Positions 36,520-48,692 of a stretch of 64,000 nucleotides of DNA are shown here, piece after piece. The position numbers were made by a program, and so were the translations under genes. The notes beneath the pieces are model-generated. The model was not told the DNA's origin and ran no database searches. It saw only the letters and a list, made by a program, of their open reading frames with translations. The number at the start of each line of letters is the position of its first letter. The first letter of the stretch is position 1. The stretch comes from Hyperoodon ampullatus (lineage: Eukaryota; Chordata; Mammalia; Artiodactyla; Ziphiidae): contig CATKHW010000061.1 in assembly GCA_949752795.1 (NCBI GenBank), positions 2,294,001 to 2,358,000 of the forward strand. Reading direction: 5' to 3'.

Positions 36520-38258
36520 CAACTTGGATACACCTTAAGTATCCCAGAAAATATAAACATGGTTCAAAAAATTGTGGTACTTACGTACGATGGAATATCC
36601 CTCAGCCATGAAATCAATGTCATAAGACCAGTAGCAGCAAAATGGTTGGATTCAGGTACGATGATTCTAAGTGAAATAAGTCACACAGAAAAAGAAACTT
36701 ATCATAAGATATCACTTATGAAGATCCTGTAAACATGGCTACACTTGAACTGAGTTAGGAAAGAGAACAGTGTCTCACATTTAGAAAACACTCTTATACC
36801 TGCTTAAGGGGGAAGGAGAGGTGGGGTGATGCATAAAACCAGAGTTTGATATAAGCACAGGTACCGTTCCAAAAACCAACTATGGAATAGACAAGACCTA
36901 CACCGTCCTCAGTGAAAGGGACTCAAAACCCCATATTTCCCGCAGAGGAAAATATCTGACTAGTAAGAATCTTAAAACCTATGTATTGATATGTCTCCGT
37001 AAGGGAATCAAGTGTGTCTAGACTGGCATAAACATGGCAGCGAGAATCAGCTCAAACCGACTATAAAAAGGAATTTCAAAAACAAAACAAAAAAACTGGG
37101 AAATTCTTTACAATTCCTTCAGGGTCTCTGATGAAAGCTGGAATGACCCTATCTACAACGACAGCAGAATGTGGCATAAGGAGGGACACTTGGGACTGAG
37201 ACGATTGGTGAGATTGGGTGAGCAAATGCAGACCCTTTAAAGCAATAATGCATGGCACCCATTCCATGGGTCCGAACTCTCCAGGTTGAAGGGAATATTA
37301 CTACAGCTATAACATGTGCGGGAAACCTAGAGAACGGACACACTGTGAATACGAAAGGTTTCTAAAACTCAACGAATAGTCCCTCTCCTGGTGCTCCGGT
37401 TTGACTTTCCGTCTGCTTTACTATCAACCTCCCAACTTGGAGAGACAGCCCCTTTAACCTCTTGGTTCGCACAGGTTGCCAATTTGGCAGAGGATGAAAG
37501 GGAAGAGGGAGAACCAATGAGAGAGTAGCTGTTAGGCATTTGGACGGGCACATATCACTGTAATTTCCCGGCAGGAAGAAGAATTAACCAAATTCTCAGC
37601 CACCCACCGGGAACCAGTATAGGTCCTGAGCCAAAATTTTGGACTTGCGGTCAGCTCACCAAAAACGAGTTGAAAAATGGAGCTCAGGGGCACAGCAATT
37701 CACAAACTGGCCGAGTAATAAAGGACAACTATCGTCCAAAAATCTGTTGAGGGAAGGCAACGAGGCGGACTGGAAAGCGAGGCAGAATAGCAGGAAACAG
37801 ATTTCAAGAGGTACGTTGGAATCGCCTTTAAAGCACAGGAAGAGGGGCACAACTTCGACAATGATGCACTTGGCCAAAAAGGGCGTATGCGTTTTCTCCT
37901 GAATATATTCAGGAGAAAACGCATACGCCCTTTTTGGCTAAGCAAGCAAGCGGGCAATGCAAATCTGCACTACAAAGAAGTATCACTTCCCACCGGTCAA
38001 AAGGGACATCCACAAAATGTGTAAGAACAAGAAAGGCAAGACAGGCCCTGGAGAACAGGGAGCCTTGTTATGCTGATGGGCGGGATGTAAATTGCCAACT
38101 GCCTCTCTGGAAGAGTGCATTCTGTTCCCTACAACAAGTAAAGAACAGAGCTACAGAGCCAAGGGCACTACCAGTCTAGGGAATATACCTTGGGAAAACT
38201 GAAAATCAATAAGACAGAGCCACCCCAAAATTTAGGGCTGCACTGCATACAAGGACCT
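36520..38258. repeat. Satellite monomer M22, mosaic
   Basis: Length is 1,739 bp. The palindrome at 37869-37942 has a right-arm C-to-T at 37939. It carries ACCGACTAT near 37056 and ACAGCAGAATG near 37160, otherwise seen only in M12 and M19, but with a seven-A run and a different 3' part. It therefore looks like a crossover or conversion product. CTGGAAAGCG near 37770 is private. Confidence 0.97.
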
Positions 38259-39997
38259 CAACTTGGATACACCTTAAGTATCCCAGAAAATATAAACATG
38301 GTTCAAAAAATTGTGGTACTTACGTACGATGGAATATCCCTCAGCCATGAAATCAATGTCATAAGACCAGTAGCAGCAAAATGGGTGGATTCAGGTACGA
38401 TGATTCTAAGTGAAATAAGTCACACAGAAAAAGAAACTTATCATAAGATATCACTTATGAAGATCCTGTAAACATGGCTACACTTGAACTGAGTTAGGAA
38501 AGAGAACAGTGTCTCACATTTAGAAAACACTCTTATACCTGCTTAAGGGGGAAGGAGAGGTGGGGTGATGCATAAAACCAGAGTTTGATATAAGCACAGG
38601 TACCGTTCCAAAAACCAACTATGGAATAGACAAGACCTACACCGTCCTCAGTGAAAGGGACTCAAAACCCCATATTTCCCGCAGAGGAAAATATCTGACT
38701 AGTAAGAATCTTAAAACCTATGTATTGATATGTCTCCGTAAGGGAATCAAGTGTGTCTAGACTGGCATAAACATGGCAGCGAGAATCAGCTCAAACCCAC
38801 TATAAAAAGGAATTTCAAGAACAAAACAAAAAAACTGGGAAATTCTTTACAATTCCTTCAGGGTCTCTTATGAAATCTGGAATGACCCTATCTACAACGA
38901 CAGCTGGATGTGGCATAAGGAGGGACACTTGGGACTGAGACGATTGGTGAGATTGGGTGAGCAAATGCAGACCCTTTAAAGCAATAATGCATGGCACCCA
39001 TTCCATGGGTCCGAACTCTCCAGGTTGAAGGGAATATTACTACAGCTATAACATGTGCAGGAAACCTAGAGAACGGACACACTGTGAATACGAAAGGTTT
39101 CTAAAACTCAACGCATAGTCCCTCTCCTGGTGCTCCGGTTTGACTTTCCGTCTGCTTTACTATCAACCTCCCAACTTGGAGAGACAGCCCCTTTAACCTC
39201 TTGGTTCGCACAGGTTGCCAATTTGGCAGAGGATGAAAGGGAAGAGGGAGAACCAATGAGAGAGTAGCTGTTAGGCATTTGGACGGGCACATATCACTGT
39301 AATTTCCCGGCAGGAAGAAGAATTAACCAAATTCTCAGCCACCCACCGGGAACCAGTATAGGTCCTGAACCAAAATTTTGGACTTGCGGTCAGCTCACCA
39401 AAAACGAGTTGAAAAATGGAGCTCAGGGGCACAGCAATTCACAAACTGGCCGAGTAATAAAGGACAACTATCGTCCAAAAATCTGTTGAGGGAAGGCAAC
39501 GAGGCGGACTTGAAAGCGAGGCAGAATAGCAGGAAACAGATTTCAAGAGGTATGTTGGAATCGCCTTTAAAGCACAGGAAGAGGGGCACAACTTCGACAA
39601 TGATGCACTTGGCCAAAAAGGGCGTATGCGTTTTCTCCTGAATATATTCAGGAGAAAACGCATACGCCCTTTTTGGCCAAGCAAGCAAGCGGGCAATGCA
39701 AATCTGCACTACAAAGAAGTATCACTTCCCACCGGTCAAAAGGGACATCCACAAAATGTGTAAGAACAAGAAAGGCAAGACAGGCCCTGGAGAACAGGGA
39801 GCCTTGTTATGCTGATGGGCGGGATGTAAATTGCCAACTGCCTCTCTGGAGGAGTGCATTCTGTTCCATACAACAAGTAAAGAACAGAGCTACAGAGCCA
39901 AGGGCACTACCAGTCTAGGGAATATACCTTGGGAAAACTGAAAATCAATAAGACAGAGCCACCCCAAAATTTAGGGCTGCAGTGCATACAAGGACCT
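38259..39997. repeat. Satellite monomer M23
   Basis: Length is 1,739 bp and the palindrome is intact at 39608-39681. It begins the group with GAAATCTGG (near 38873) and GTATGTTGG (near 39550), both common in the right half of the window. CAAGAACAAAAC near 38817 and CTCTTATGAAATC near 38865 are private. The end carries GCAGTGC near 39981, as in M1 and M34. Confidence 0.97.
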
Positions 39998-41736
39998 CAA
40001 CTTGGATACACCTTAAGTATCCCAGAAAATATAAACATGGTTCAAAAAATTGTGGTACTTACGTACGATGGAATATCCCTCAGCCATGAAATCAATGTCA
40101 TAAGACCAGTAGCAGCAAAATGGGTGGATTCAGGTACGATGATTCTAAGTGAAATAAGTCACACAGAAAAAGAAACTTATCATAAGATATCACTTATGAA
40201 GATCCTGTAAACATGGCTACACTTGAACTGAGTTAGGAAAGAGAACAGTGTCTCACATTTAGAAAACACTCTTATACCTGCTTAAGGGGGAAGGAGAGGT
40301 GGGGTGATGCATAAAACCAGAGTTTGATATAAGCACAGGTACCGTTCCAAAAACCAACTATGGAATAGACAAGACCTACACCGTCCTCAGTGAAAGGGAC
40401 TCAAAACCCCATATTTCCCGCACAGGAAAATATCTGACTAGTAAGAATCTTAAAACCTATGTATTGATATGTCTCCGTAAGGGAATCAAGTGTGTCTAGA
40501 CTGGCATAAACATGGCAGCGAGAATCAGCTCAAACCCACTATAAAAAGGAATTTCAAAAACAAAACAAAAAAACTGGGAAATTCTTTACAATTCCTTCAG
40601 GGTCTCTGATGAAATCTGGAATGACCCTATCTACAACGACAGCTGGATGTGGCATAAGGAGGGACACTTGGGACTGAGACGATTGGTGAGATTGGGTGAG
40701 CAAATGCAGACCCTTTAAAGCAATAATGCATGGCACCCATTCCATGGGTCCGAACTCTCCAGGTTGAAGGGAATATTACTACAGCTATAACATGTGCGGG
40801 AAACCTAGAGAACGGACACACTGTGAATACGAAAGGTTTCTAAAACTCAACGCATAGTCCCTCTCCTGGTGCTCCGGTTTGACTTTCCGTCTGCTTTACT
40901 ATCAACCTCCCAACTTGGAGAGACAGCCCCTTTAACCTCTTGGTTCGCACGGGTTGCCAATTTGGCAGAGGATGAAAGGGAAGAGGGAGAACCAATGAGA
41001 GAGTAGCTGTTAGGCAGTTGGACGGGCACATATCACTGTAATTTCCCGGCAGGAAGAAGAATTAACCAAATTCTCAGCCACCCACCGGGAACCAGTATAG
41101 GTCCTGAACCAAAATTTTGGACTTGCGGTCAGCTCACCAAAAACGAGTTGAAAAATGGAGCTCAGGGGCACAGCAATTCACAAACTGGCCGAGTAATAAA
41201 GGACAACTATCGTCCAAAAATCTGTTGAGGGAAGGCAACGAGGCGGACTTGAAAGCGAGGCAGAATAGCAGGAAACAGATTTCAAGAGGTACGTTGGAAT
41301 TGCCTTTAAAGCACAGGAAGAGGGGCACAACTTCGACAATGATGCACTTGGCCAAAAAGGGCGTATGCGTTTTCTCCTGAATATATTCAGGAGAAAACGC
41401 ATACGCCCTTTTTGGCCAAGCAAGCAAGCGGGCAATGCAAATCTGCACTACAAAGAAGTATCACTTCCCACCGGTCAAAAGGGACATCCACAAAATGTGT
41501 AAGAACAAGAAAGGCAAGACAGGCCCTGGAGAACAGGGAGCCTTGTTATGCTGATGGGCGGGATGTAAATTGCCAACTGCCTCTCTGGAGGAGTGCATTC
41601 TGTTCCCTAAAGCAAGTAAAGAACAGAGCTACAGAGCCAAGGGCACTACCAGTCTAGGGAATATACCTTGGGAAAACTGAAAATCAATAAGACAGAGCCA
41701 CCCCAAAATTTAGGGCTGCACTGCATACAAGGACCT
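39998..41736. repeat. Satellite monomer M24 (triplet member 1)
   Basis: Length is 1,739 bp and the palindrome is intact at 41347-41420. Diagnostic bases are CGCACAGG near 40421, GCACGGGTTGCC near 40948, GCAGTTGG near 41014 and GGAATTGCC near 41297. By eye the only difference from M25 is one base in the palindrome. Confidence 0.97.
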
Positions 41737-43475
41737 CAACTTGGATACACCTTAAGTATCCCAGAAAATATAAACATGGTTCAAAAAATTGTGGTACTTA
41801 CGTACGATGGAATATCCCTCAGCCATGAAATCAATGTCATAAGACCAGTAGCAGCAAAATGGGTGGATTCAGGTACGATGATTCTAAGTGAAATAAGTCA
41901 CACAGAAAAAGAAACTTATCATAAGATATCACTTATGAAGATCCTGTAAACATGGCTACACTTGAACTGAGTTAGGAAAGAGAACAGTGTCTCACATTTA
42001 GAAAACACTCTTATACCTGCTTAAGGGGGAAGGAGAGGTGGGGTGATGCATAAAACCAGAGTTTGATATAAGCACAGGTACCGTTCCAAAAACCAACTAT
42101 GGAATAGACAAGACCTACACCGTCCTCAGTGAAAGGGACTCAAAACCCCATATTTCCCGCACAGGAAAATATCTGACTAGTAAGAATCTTAAAACCTATG
42201 TATTGATATGTCTCCGTAAGGGAATCAAGTGTGTCTAGACTGGCATAAACATGGCAGCGAGAATCAGCTCAAACCCACTATAAAAAGGAATTTCAAAAAC
42301 AAAACAAAAAAACTGGGAAATTCTTTACAATTCCTTCAGGGTCTCTGATGAAATCTGGAATGACCCTATCTACAACGACAGCTGGATGTGGCATAAGGAG
42401 GGACACTTGGGACTGAGACGATTGGTGAGATTGGGTGAGCAAATGCAGACCCTTTAAAGCAATAATGCATGGCACCCATTCCATGGGTCCGAACTCTCCA
42501 GGTTGAAGGGAATATTACTACAGCTATAACATGTGCGGGAAACCTAGAGAACGGACACACTGTGAATACGAAAGGTTTCTAAAACTCAACGCATAGTCCC
42601 TCTCCTGGTGCTCCGGTTTGACTTTCCGTCTGCTTTACTATCAACCTCCCAACTTGGAGAGACAGCCCCTTTAACCTCTTGGTTCGCACGGGTTGCCAAT
42701 TTGGCAGAGGATGAAAGGGAAGAGGGAGAACCAATGAGAGAGTAGCTGTTAGGCAGTTGGACGGGCACATATCACTGTAATTTCCCGGCAGGAAGAAGAA
42801 TTAACCAAATTCTCAGCCACCCACCGGGAACCAGTATAGGTCCTGAACCAAAATTTTGGACTTGCGGTCAGCTCACCAAAAACGAGTTGAAAAATGGAGC
42901 TCAGGGGCACAGCAATTCACAAACTGGCCGAGTAATAAAGGACAACTATCGTCCAAAAATCTGTTGAGGGAAGGCAACGAGGCGGACTTGAAAGCGAGGC
43001 AGAATAGCAGGAAACAGATTTCAAGAGGTACGTTGGAATTGCCTTTAAAGCACAGGAAGAGGGGCACAACTTCGACAATGATGCACTTGGCCAAAAAGGG
43101 TGTATGCGTTTTCTCCTGAATATATTCAGGAGAAAACGCATACGCCCTTTTTGGCCAAGCAAGCAAGCGGGCAATGCAAATCTGCACTACAAAGAAGTAT
43201 CACTTCCCACCGGTCAAAAGGGACATCCACAAAATGTGTAAGAACAAGAAAGGCAAGACAGGCCCTGGAGAACAGGGAGCCTTGTTATGCTGATGGGCGG
43301 GATGTAAATTGCCAACTGCCTCTCTGGAGGAGTGCATTCTGTTCCCTAAAGCAAGTAAAGAACAGAGCTACAGAGCCAAGGGCACTACCAGTCTAGGGAA
43401 TATACCTTGGGAAAACTGAAAATCAATAAGACAGAGCCACCCCAAAATTTAGGGCTGCACTGCATACAAGGACCT
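41737..43475. repeat. Satellite monomer M25 (triplet member 2)
   Basis: Length is 1,739 bp. The palindrome at 43086-43159 has a left-arm C-to-T at 43101 and an unchanged right arm. It is otherwise the same as M24 and M26 at every diagnostic position I compared. It is also close to M30 and M2, which carry the same left-arm change. Confidence 0.97.
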
Positions 43476-45214
43476 CAACTTGGATACACCTTAAGTATCC
43501 CAGAAAATATAAACATGGTTCAAAAAATTGTGGTACTTACGTACGATGGAATATCCCTCAGCCATGAAATCAATGTCATAAGACCAGTAGCAGCAAAATG
43601 GGTGGATTCAGGTACGATGATTCTAAGTGAAATAAGTCACACAGAAAAAGAAACTTATCATAAGATATCACTTATGAAGATCCTGTAAACATGGCTACAC
43701 TTGAACTGAGTTAGGAAAGAGAACAGTGTCTCACATTTAGAAAACACTCTTATACCTGCTTAAGGGGGAAGGAGAGGTGGGGTGATGCATAAAACCAGAG
43801 TTTGATATAAGCACAGGTACCGTTCCAAAAACCAACTATGGAATAGACAAGACCTACACCGTCCTCAGTGAAAGGGACTCAAAACCCCATATTTCCCGCA
43901 CAGGAAAATATCTGACTAGTAAGAATCTTAAAACCTATGTATTGATATGTCTCCGTAAGGGAATCAAGTGTGTCTAGACTGGCATAAACATGGCAGCGAG
44001 AATCAGCTCAAACCCACTATAAAAAGGAATTTCAAAAACAAAACAAAAAAACTGGGAAATTCTTTACAATTCCTTCAGGGTCTCTGATGAAATCTGGAAT
44101 GACCCTATCTACAACGACAGCTGGATGTGGCATAAGGAGGGACACTTGGGACTGAGACGATTGGTGAGATTGGGTGAGCAAATGCAGACCCTTTAAAGCA
44201 ATAATGCATGGCACCCATTCCATGGGTCCGAACTCTCCAGGTTGAAGGGAATATTACTACAGCTATAACATGTGCGGGAAACCTAGAGAACGGACACACT
44301 GTGAATACGAAAGGTTTCTAAAACTCAACGCATAGTCCCTCTCCTGGTGCTCCGGTTTGACTTTCCGTCTGCTTTACTATCAACCTCCCAACTTGGAGAG
44401 ACAGCCCCTTTAACCTCTTGGTTCGCACGGGTTGCCAATTTGGCAGAGGATGAAAGGGAAGAGGGAGAACCAATGAGAGAGTAGCTGTTAGGCAGTTGGA
44501 CGGGCACATATCACTGTAATTTCCCGGCAGGAAGAAGAATTAACCAAATTCTCAGCCACCCACCGGGAACCAGTATAGGTCCTGAACCAAAATTTTGGAC
44601 TTGCGGTCAGCTCACCAAAAACGAGTTGAAAAATGGAGCTCAGGGGCACAGCAATTCACAAACTGGCCGAGTAATAAAGGACAACTATCGTCCAAAAATC
44701 TGTTGAGGGAAGGCAACGAGGCGGACTTGAAAGCGAGGCAGAATAGCAGGAAACAGATTTCAAGAGGTACGTTGGAATTGCCTTTAAAGCACAGGAAGAG
44801 GGGCACAACTTCGACAATGATGCACTTGGCCAAAAAGGGCGTATGCGTTTTCTCCTGAATATATTCAGGAGAAAACGCATACGCCCTTTTTGGCCAAGCA
44901 AGCAAGCGGGCAATGCAAATCTGCACTACAAAGAAGTATCACTTCCCACCGGTCAAAAGGGACATCCACAAAATGTGTAAGAACAAGAAAGGCAAGACAG
45001 GCCCTGGAGAACAGGGAGCCTTGTTATGCTGATGGGCGGGATGTAAATTGCCAACTGCCTCTCTGGAGGAGTGCATTCTGTTCCCTAAAGCAAGTAAAGA
45101 ACAGAGCTACAGAGCCAAGGGCACTACCAGTCTAGGGAATATACCTTGGGAAAACTGAAAATCAATAAGACAGAGCCACCCCAAAATTTAGGGCTGCACT
45201 GCATACAAGGACCT
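43476..45214. repeat. Satellite monomer M26 (triplet member 3)
   Basis: Length is 1,739 bp and the palindrome is perfect at 44825-44898. It has the same diagnostic set as M24 and M25. It also begins the tract that reappears four units later in M30-M31. Confidence 0.97.
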
Positions 45215-46953
45215 CAACTTGGATACACCTTAAGTATCCCAGAAAATATAAACATGGTTCAAAAAATTGTGGTACTTACGTACGATGGAATATCCCTCAG
45301 CCATGAAATCAATGTCATAAGACCAGTAGCAGCAAAATGGGTGGATTCAGGTACGATGATTCTAAGTGAAATAAGTCACACAGAAAAAGAAACTTATCAT
45401 AAGATATCACTTATGAAGATCCTGTAAACATGGCTACACTTGAACTGAGTTAGGAAAGAGAACAGTGTCTCACATTTAGAAAACACTCTTATACCTGCTT
45501 AAGGGGGAAGGAGAGGTGGGGTGATGCATAAAACCAGAGTTTGATATAAGCACAGGTACCGTTCCAAAAACCAACTATGGAATAGACAAGACCTACACCG
45601 TCCTCAGTGAAAGGGACTCAAAACCCCATATTTCCCGCAGAGGAAAATATCTGACTAGTAAGAATCTTAAAACCTATGTATTGATATGTCTCTGTAAGGG
45701 AATCAAGTGTGTCTAGACTGGCATAAACATGGCAGCGAGAATCAGCTCAAACCCACTATAAAAAGGAATTTCAAAAACAAAACAAAAAAGCTGGGAAATT
45801 CTTTACAATTCCTTCAGGGTCTCTGATGAAGTCTGGAATGACCCTATCTACAACGACAGCTGGTTGTGGCATAAGGAGGGACACTTGGGACTGAGACGAT
45901 TGGTGAGATTGGGTGAGCAAATGCAGACCCTTTAAAGCAATAATGCATGGCACCCATTCCATGGGTCCGAACTCTCCAGGTTGAAGGGAATATTACTACA
46001 GCTATAACATGTGCAGGAAACCTAGAGAACGGACACACTGTGAATACGAAAGGTTTCTAAAACTCAACGCATAGTCCCTCTCCTGGTGCTCCGGTTTGAC
46101 TTTCCGTCTGCTTTACTATCCACCTCCCAACTTGGAGAGACAGCCCCTTTAACCTCTTGGTTCGCACAGGTTGCCAATTTGGCAGAGGATGAAAGGGAAG
46201 AGGGAGAACCAATGAGAGAGTAGCTGTTAGGCATTTGGACGGGCACATATCACCTTAATTTCCCGGCAGGAAGAAGAATTAACCAAATTCTCAGCCACCC
46301 ACCGGGAACCAGTATAGGTCCTGAACCAAAAATTTGGACTTGCGGTCAGCTCACCAAAAACGAGTTGAAAAATGGAGCTCAGGGGCACAGCAATTCACAA
46401 ACTGGCCGAGTAATAAAGGACAACTATCGTCCAAAAATCTGTTGAGGGAAGGCAACGAGGCGGACTTGAAAGCGAGGCAGAATAGCAGGAAACAGATTTC
46501 AAGAGGTATGTTGGAATCGCCTTTAAAGCACAGGAAGAGGGGCACAACTTCGACAATGATGCACTTGGCCAAAAAGGGTGTATGCGTTTTCTCCTGAATA
46601 TATTCAGGAGAAAACGCATACACCCTTTTTGGCCAAGCAAGCAAGCGGGCAATGCAAATCTGCACTACAAAGAAGTATCACTTCCCACCGGTCAAAAGGG
46701 ACATCCACAAAATGTGTAAGAACAAGAAAGGCAAGACAGGCCCTGGAGAACAGGGAGCCTTGTTATGCTGATGGGCGGGATGTAAATTGACAACTGCCTC
46801 TCTGGAGGAGTGCATTCTGTTCCCTAAAGCAAGTAAAGAACAGAGCTACAGAGCCAAGGGCACTACCAGTCTAGGGAATATACCTTGGGAAAACTGAAAA
46901 TCAATAAGACAGAGCCACCCCAAAATTTAGGGCTGCACTGCATACAAGGACCT
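45215..46953. repeat. Satellite monomer M27, type B, compensated palindrome
   Basis: Length is 1,739 bp. The palindrome at 46564-46637 has matched changes in both arms (T at 46579, A at 46622). Diagnostic bases are GTCTCTGTAAGG near 45689, AAAAGCTGGG near 45786, CTGGTTGTGG near 45861, TCCACCTCC near 46119, CACCTTAATT near 46251, CCAAAAATTTGG near 46325 and ATTGACAAC near 46787. M31 is its near twin. Confidence 0.97.
46564..46637. repeat. Palindrome of M27 with compensatory arm changes
   Basis: The left CpG is TG (T at 46579) and the paired base in the right arm is A (46622). The palindrome is again perfect although both arms differ from the consensus. The same pair occurs in M28, M31 and M33. 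Confidence 0.95.
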
Positions 46954-48692
46954 CAACTTGGATACACCTTAAGTATCCCAGAAAATATAAACATGGTTCA
47001 AAAAATTGTGGTACTTACGTACGATGGAATATCCCTCAGCCATGAAATCAATGTCATAAGACCAGTAGCAGCAAAATGGGTGGATTCAGGTACGATGATT
47101 CTAAGTGAAATAAGTCACACAGAAAAAGAAACTTATCATAAGATATCACTTATGAAGATCCTGTAAACATGGCTACACTTGAACTGAGTTAGGAAAGAGA
47201 ACAGTGTCTCACATTTAGAAAACACTCTTATACCTGCTTAAGGGGGAAGGAGAGGTGGGGTGATGCATAAAACCAGAGTTTGATATAAGCACAGGTACCG
47301 TTCCAAAAACCAACTATGGAATAGACAAGACCTACACCGTCCTCAGTGAAAGGGACTCAAAACCCCATATTTCCCGCAGAGGAAAATATCTGACTAGTAA
47401 GAATCTTAAAACCTATGTATTGATATGTCTCCGTAAGGGAATCAAGTGTGTCTAGACTGGCATAAACATGGGAGGGAGAATCAGCTCAAACCCTCTATAA
47501 AAAGGAATTTCAAAAACAAAACAAAAAAACTGGGAAATTCTTTACAATTCCTTCAGGGTCTCTGATGAAATCTGGAATGACCCTATCTACAACGACAGCT
47601 GGATGTGGCATAAGGAGGGACACTTGGGACTGAGACGATTGGTGAGATTGGGTGAGCAAATGCAGACCCTTTAAAGCAATAATGCATGGCACCCATTCCA
47701 TGGGTCCGAACTCTCCAGGTTGAAGGGAATATTACTACAGCTATAACATGTGCAGGAAACCTAGAGAACGGACACACTGTGAATACGAAAGGTTTCTAAA
47801 ACTAAACGCATAGTCCCTCTCCTGGTGCTCCGGTTTGACTTTCCGTCTGCTTTACTATCCACCTCCCAACTTGGAGAGACAGCCCCTTTAACCTCTTGGT
47901 TCGCACAGGTTGCCAATTTGGCAGAGGATGAAAGGGAAGAGGGAGAACCAATGAGAGAGTAGCTGTTAGGCATTTGGACGGGCACATATCACCTTAATTT
48001 CCCGGCAGGAAGAAGAATTAACCAAATTCTCAGCCACCCACCGGGAACCAGTATAGGTCCTGAACCAAAAATTTGGACTTGCGGTCAGCTCACCAAAAAC
48101 GAGTTGAAAAATGGAGCTCAGGGGCACAGCAATTCACAAACTGGCCGAGTAATAAAGGACAACTATCGTCCAAAAATCTGTTGAGGGAAGGCAACGAGGC
48201 GGACTTGAAAGCGAGGCAGAATAGCAGGAAACAGATTTCAAGAGGTATGTTGGAATCGCCTTTAAAGCACAGGAAGAGGGGCACAACTTCGACAATGATG
48301 CACTTGGCCAAAAAGGGTGTATGCGTTTTCTCCTGAATATATTCAGGAGAAAACGCATACACCCTTTTTGGCCAAGCAAGCAAGCGGGCAATGCAAATCT
48401 GCACTACAAAGAAGTATCACTTCCCACCGGTCAAAAGGGACATCCACAAAATGTGTAAGAACAAGAAAGGCAAGACAGGCCCTGGAGAACAGGGAGCCTT
48501 GTTATGCTGATGGGCGGGATGTAAATTGACAACTGCCTCTCTGGAGGAGTGCATTCTGTTCCCTAAAGCAAGTAAAGAACAGAGCTACAGAGCCAAGGGC
48601 ACTACCAGTCTAGGGAATATACCTTGGGAAAACTGAAAATCAATAAGACAGAGCCACCCCAAAATTTAGGGCTGCACTGCATACAAGGACCT
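46954..48692. repeat. Satellite monomer M28, A/B mosaic
   Basis: Length is 1,739 bp. The palindrome at 48303-48376 carries the compensated pair (T at 48318, A at 48361). The 5' part is type A (GGGAGGGAG near 47469, CCCTCTAT near 47491, CTAAACGC near 47802). The 3' part is type B (TCCACCTCC, CACCTTAATT, ATTGACAAC), so the switch lies between about 47810 and 47860. Confidence 0.97.

Larger units (their letters stand above)
39998..45214. repeat. Near-identical monomer triplet M24-M26
   Basis: Three consecutive units share every diagnostic base I compared. The one difference seen is T at 43101 in the middle copy. This implies a recent amplification of a single monomer or a very recent homogenisation. 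Confidence 0.88.
43476..47350. repeat. Four-unit-offset repeat tract, copy 1 (M26-M27)
   Basis: M26, M27 and the start of M28 resemble M30, M31 and the start of M32, shifted by 6,956 bp (four units). Shared rare bases include CTGGTTGTGG, GTCTCTGTAAGG, TCCACCTCC and the compensated palindrome. The match ends before about 47380, where M28 reads CGCAGAGG and M32 reads CGCACAGG. The limits are approximate. Confidence 0.75.
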
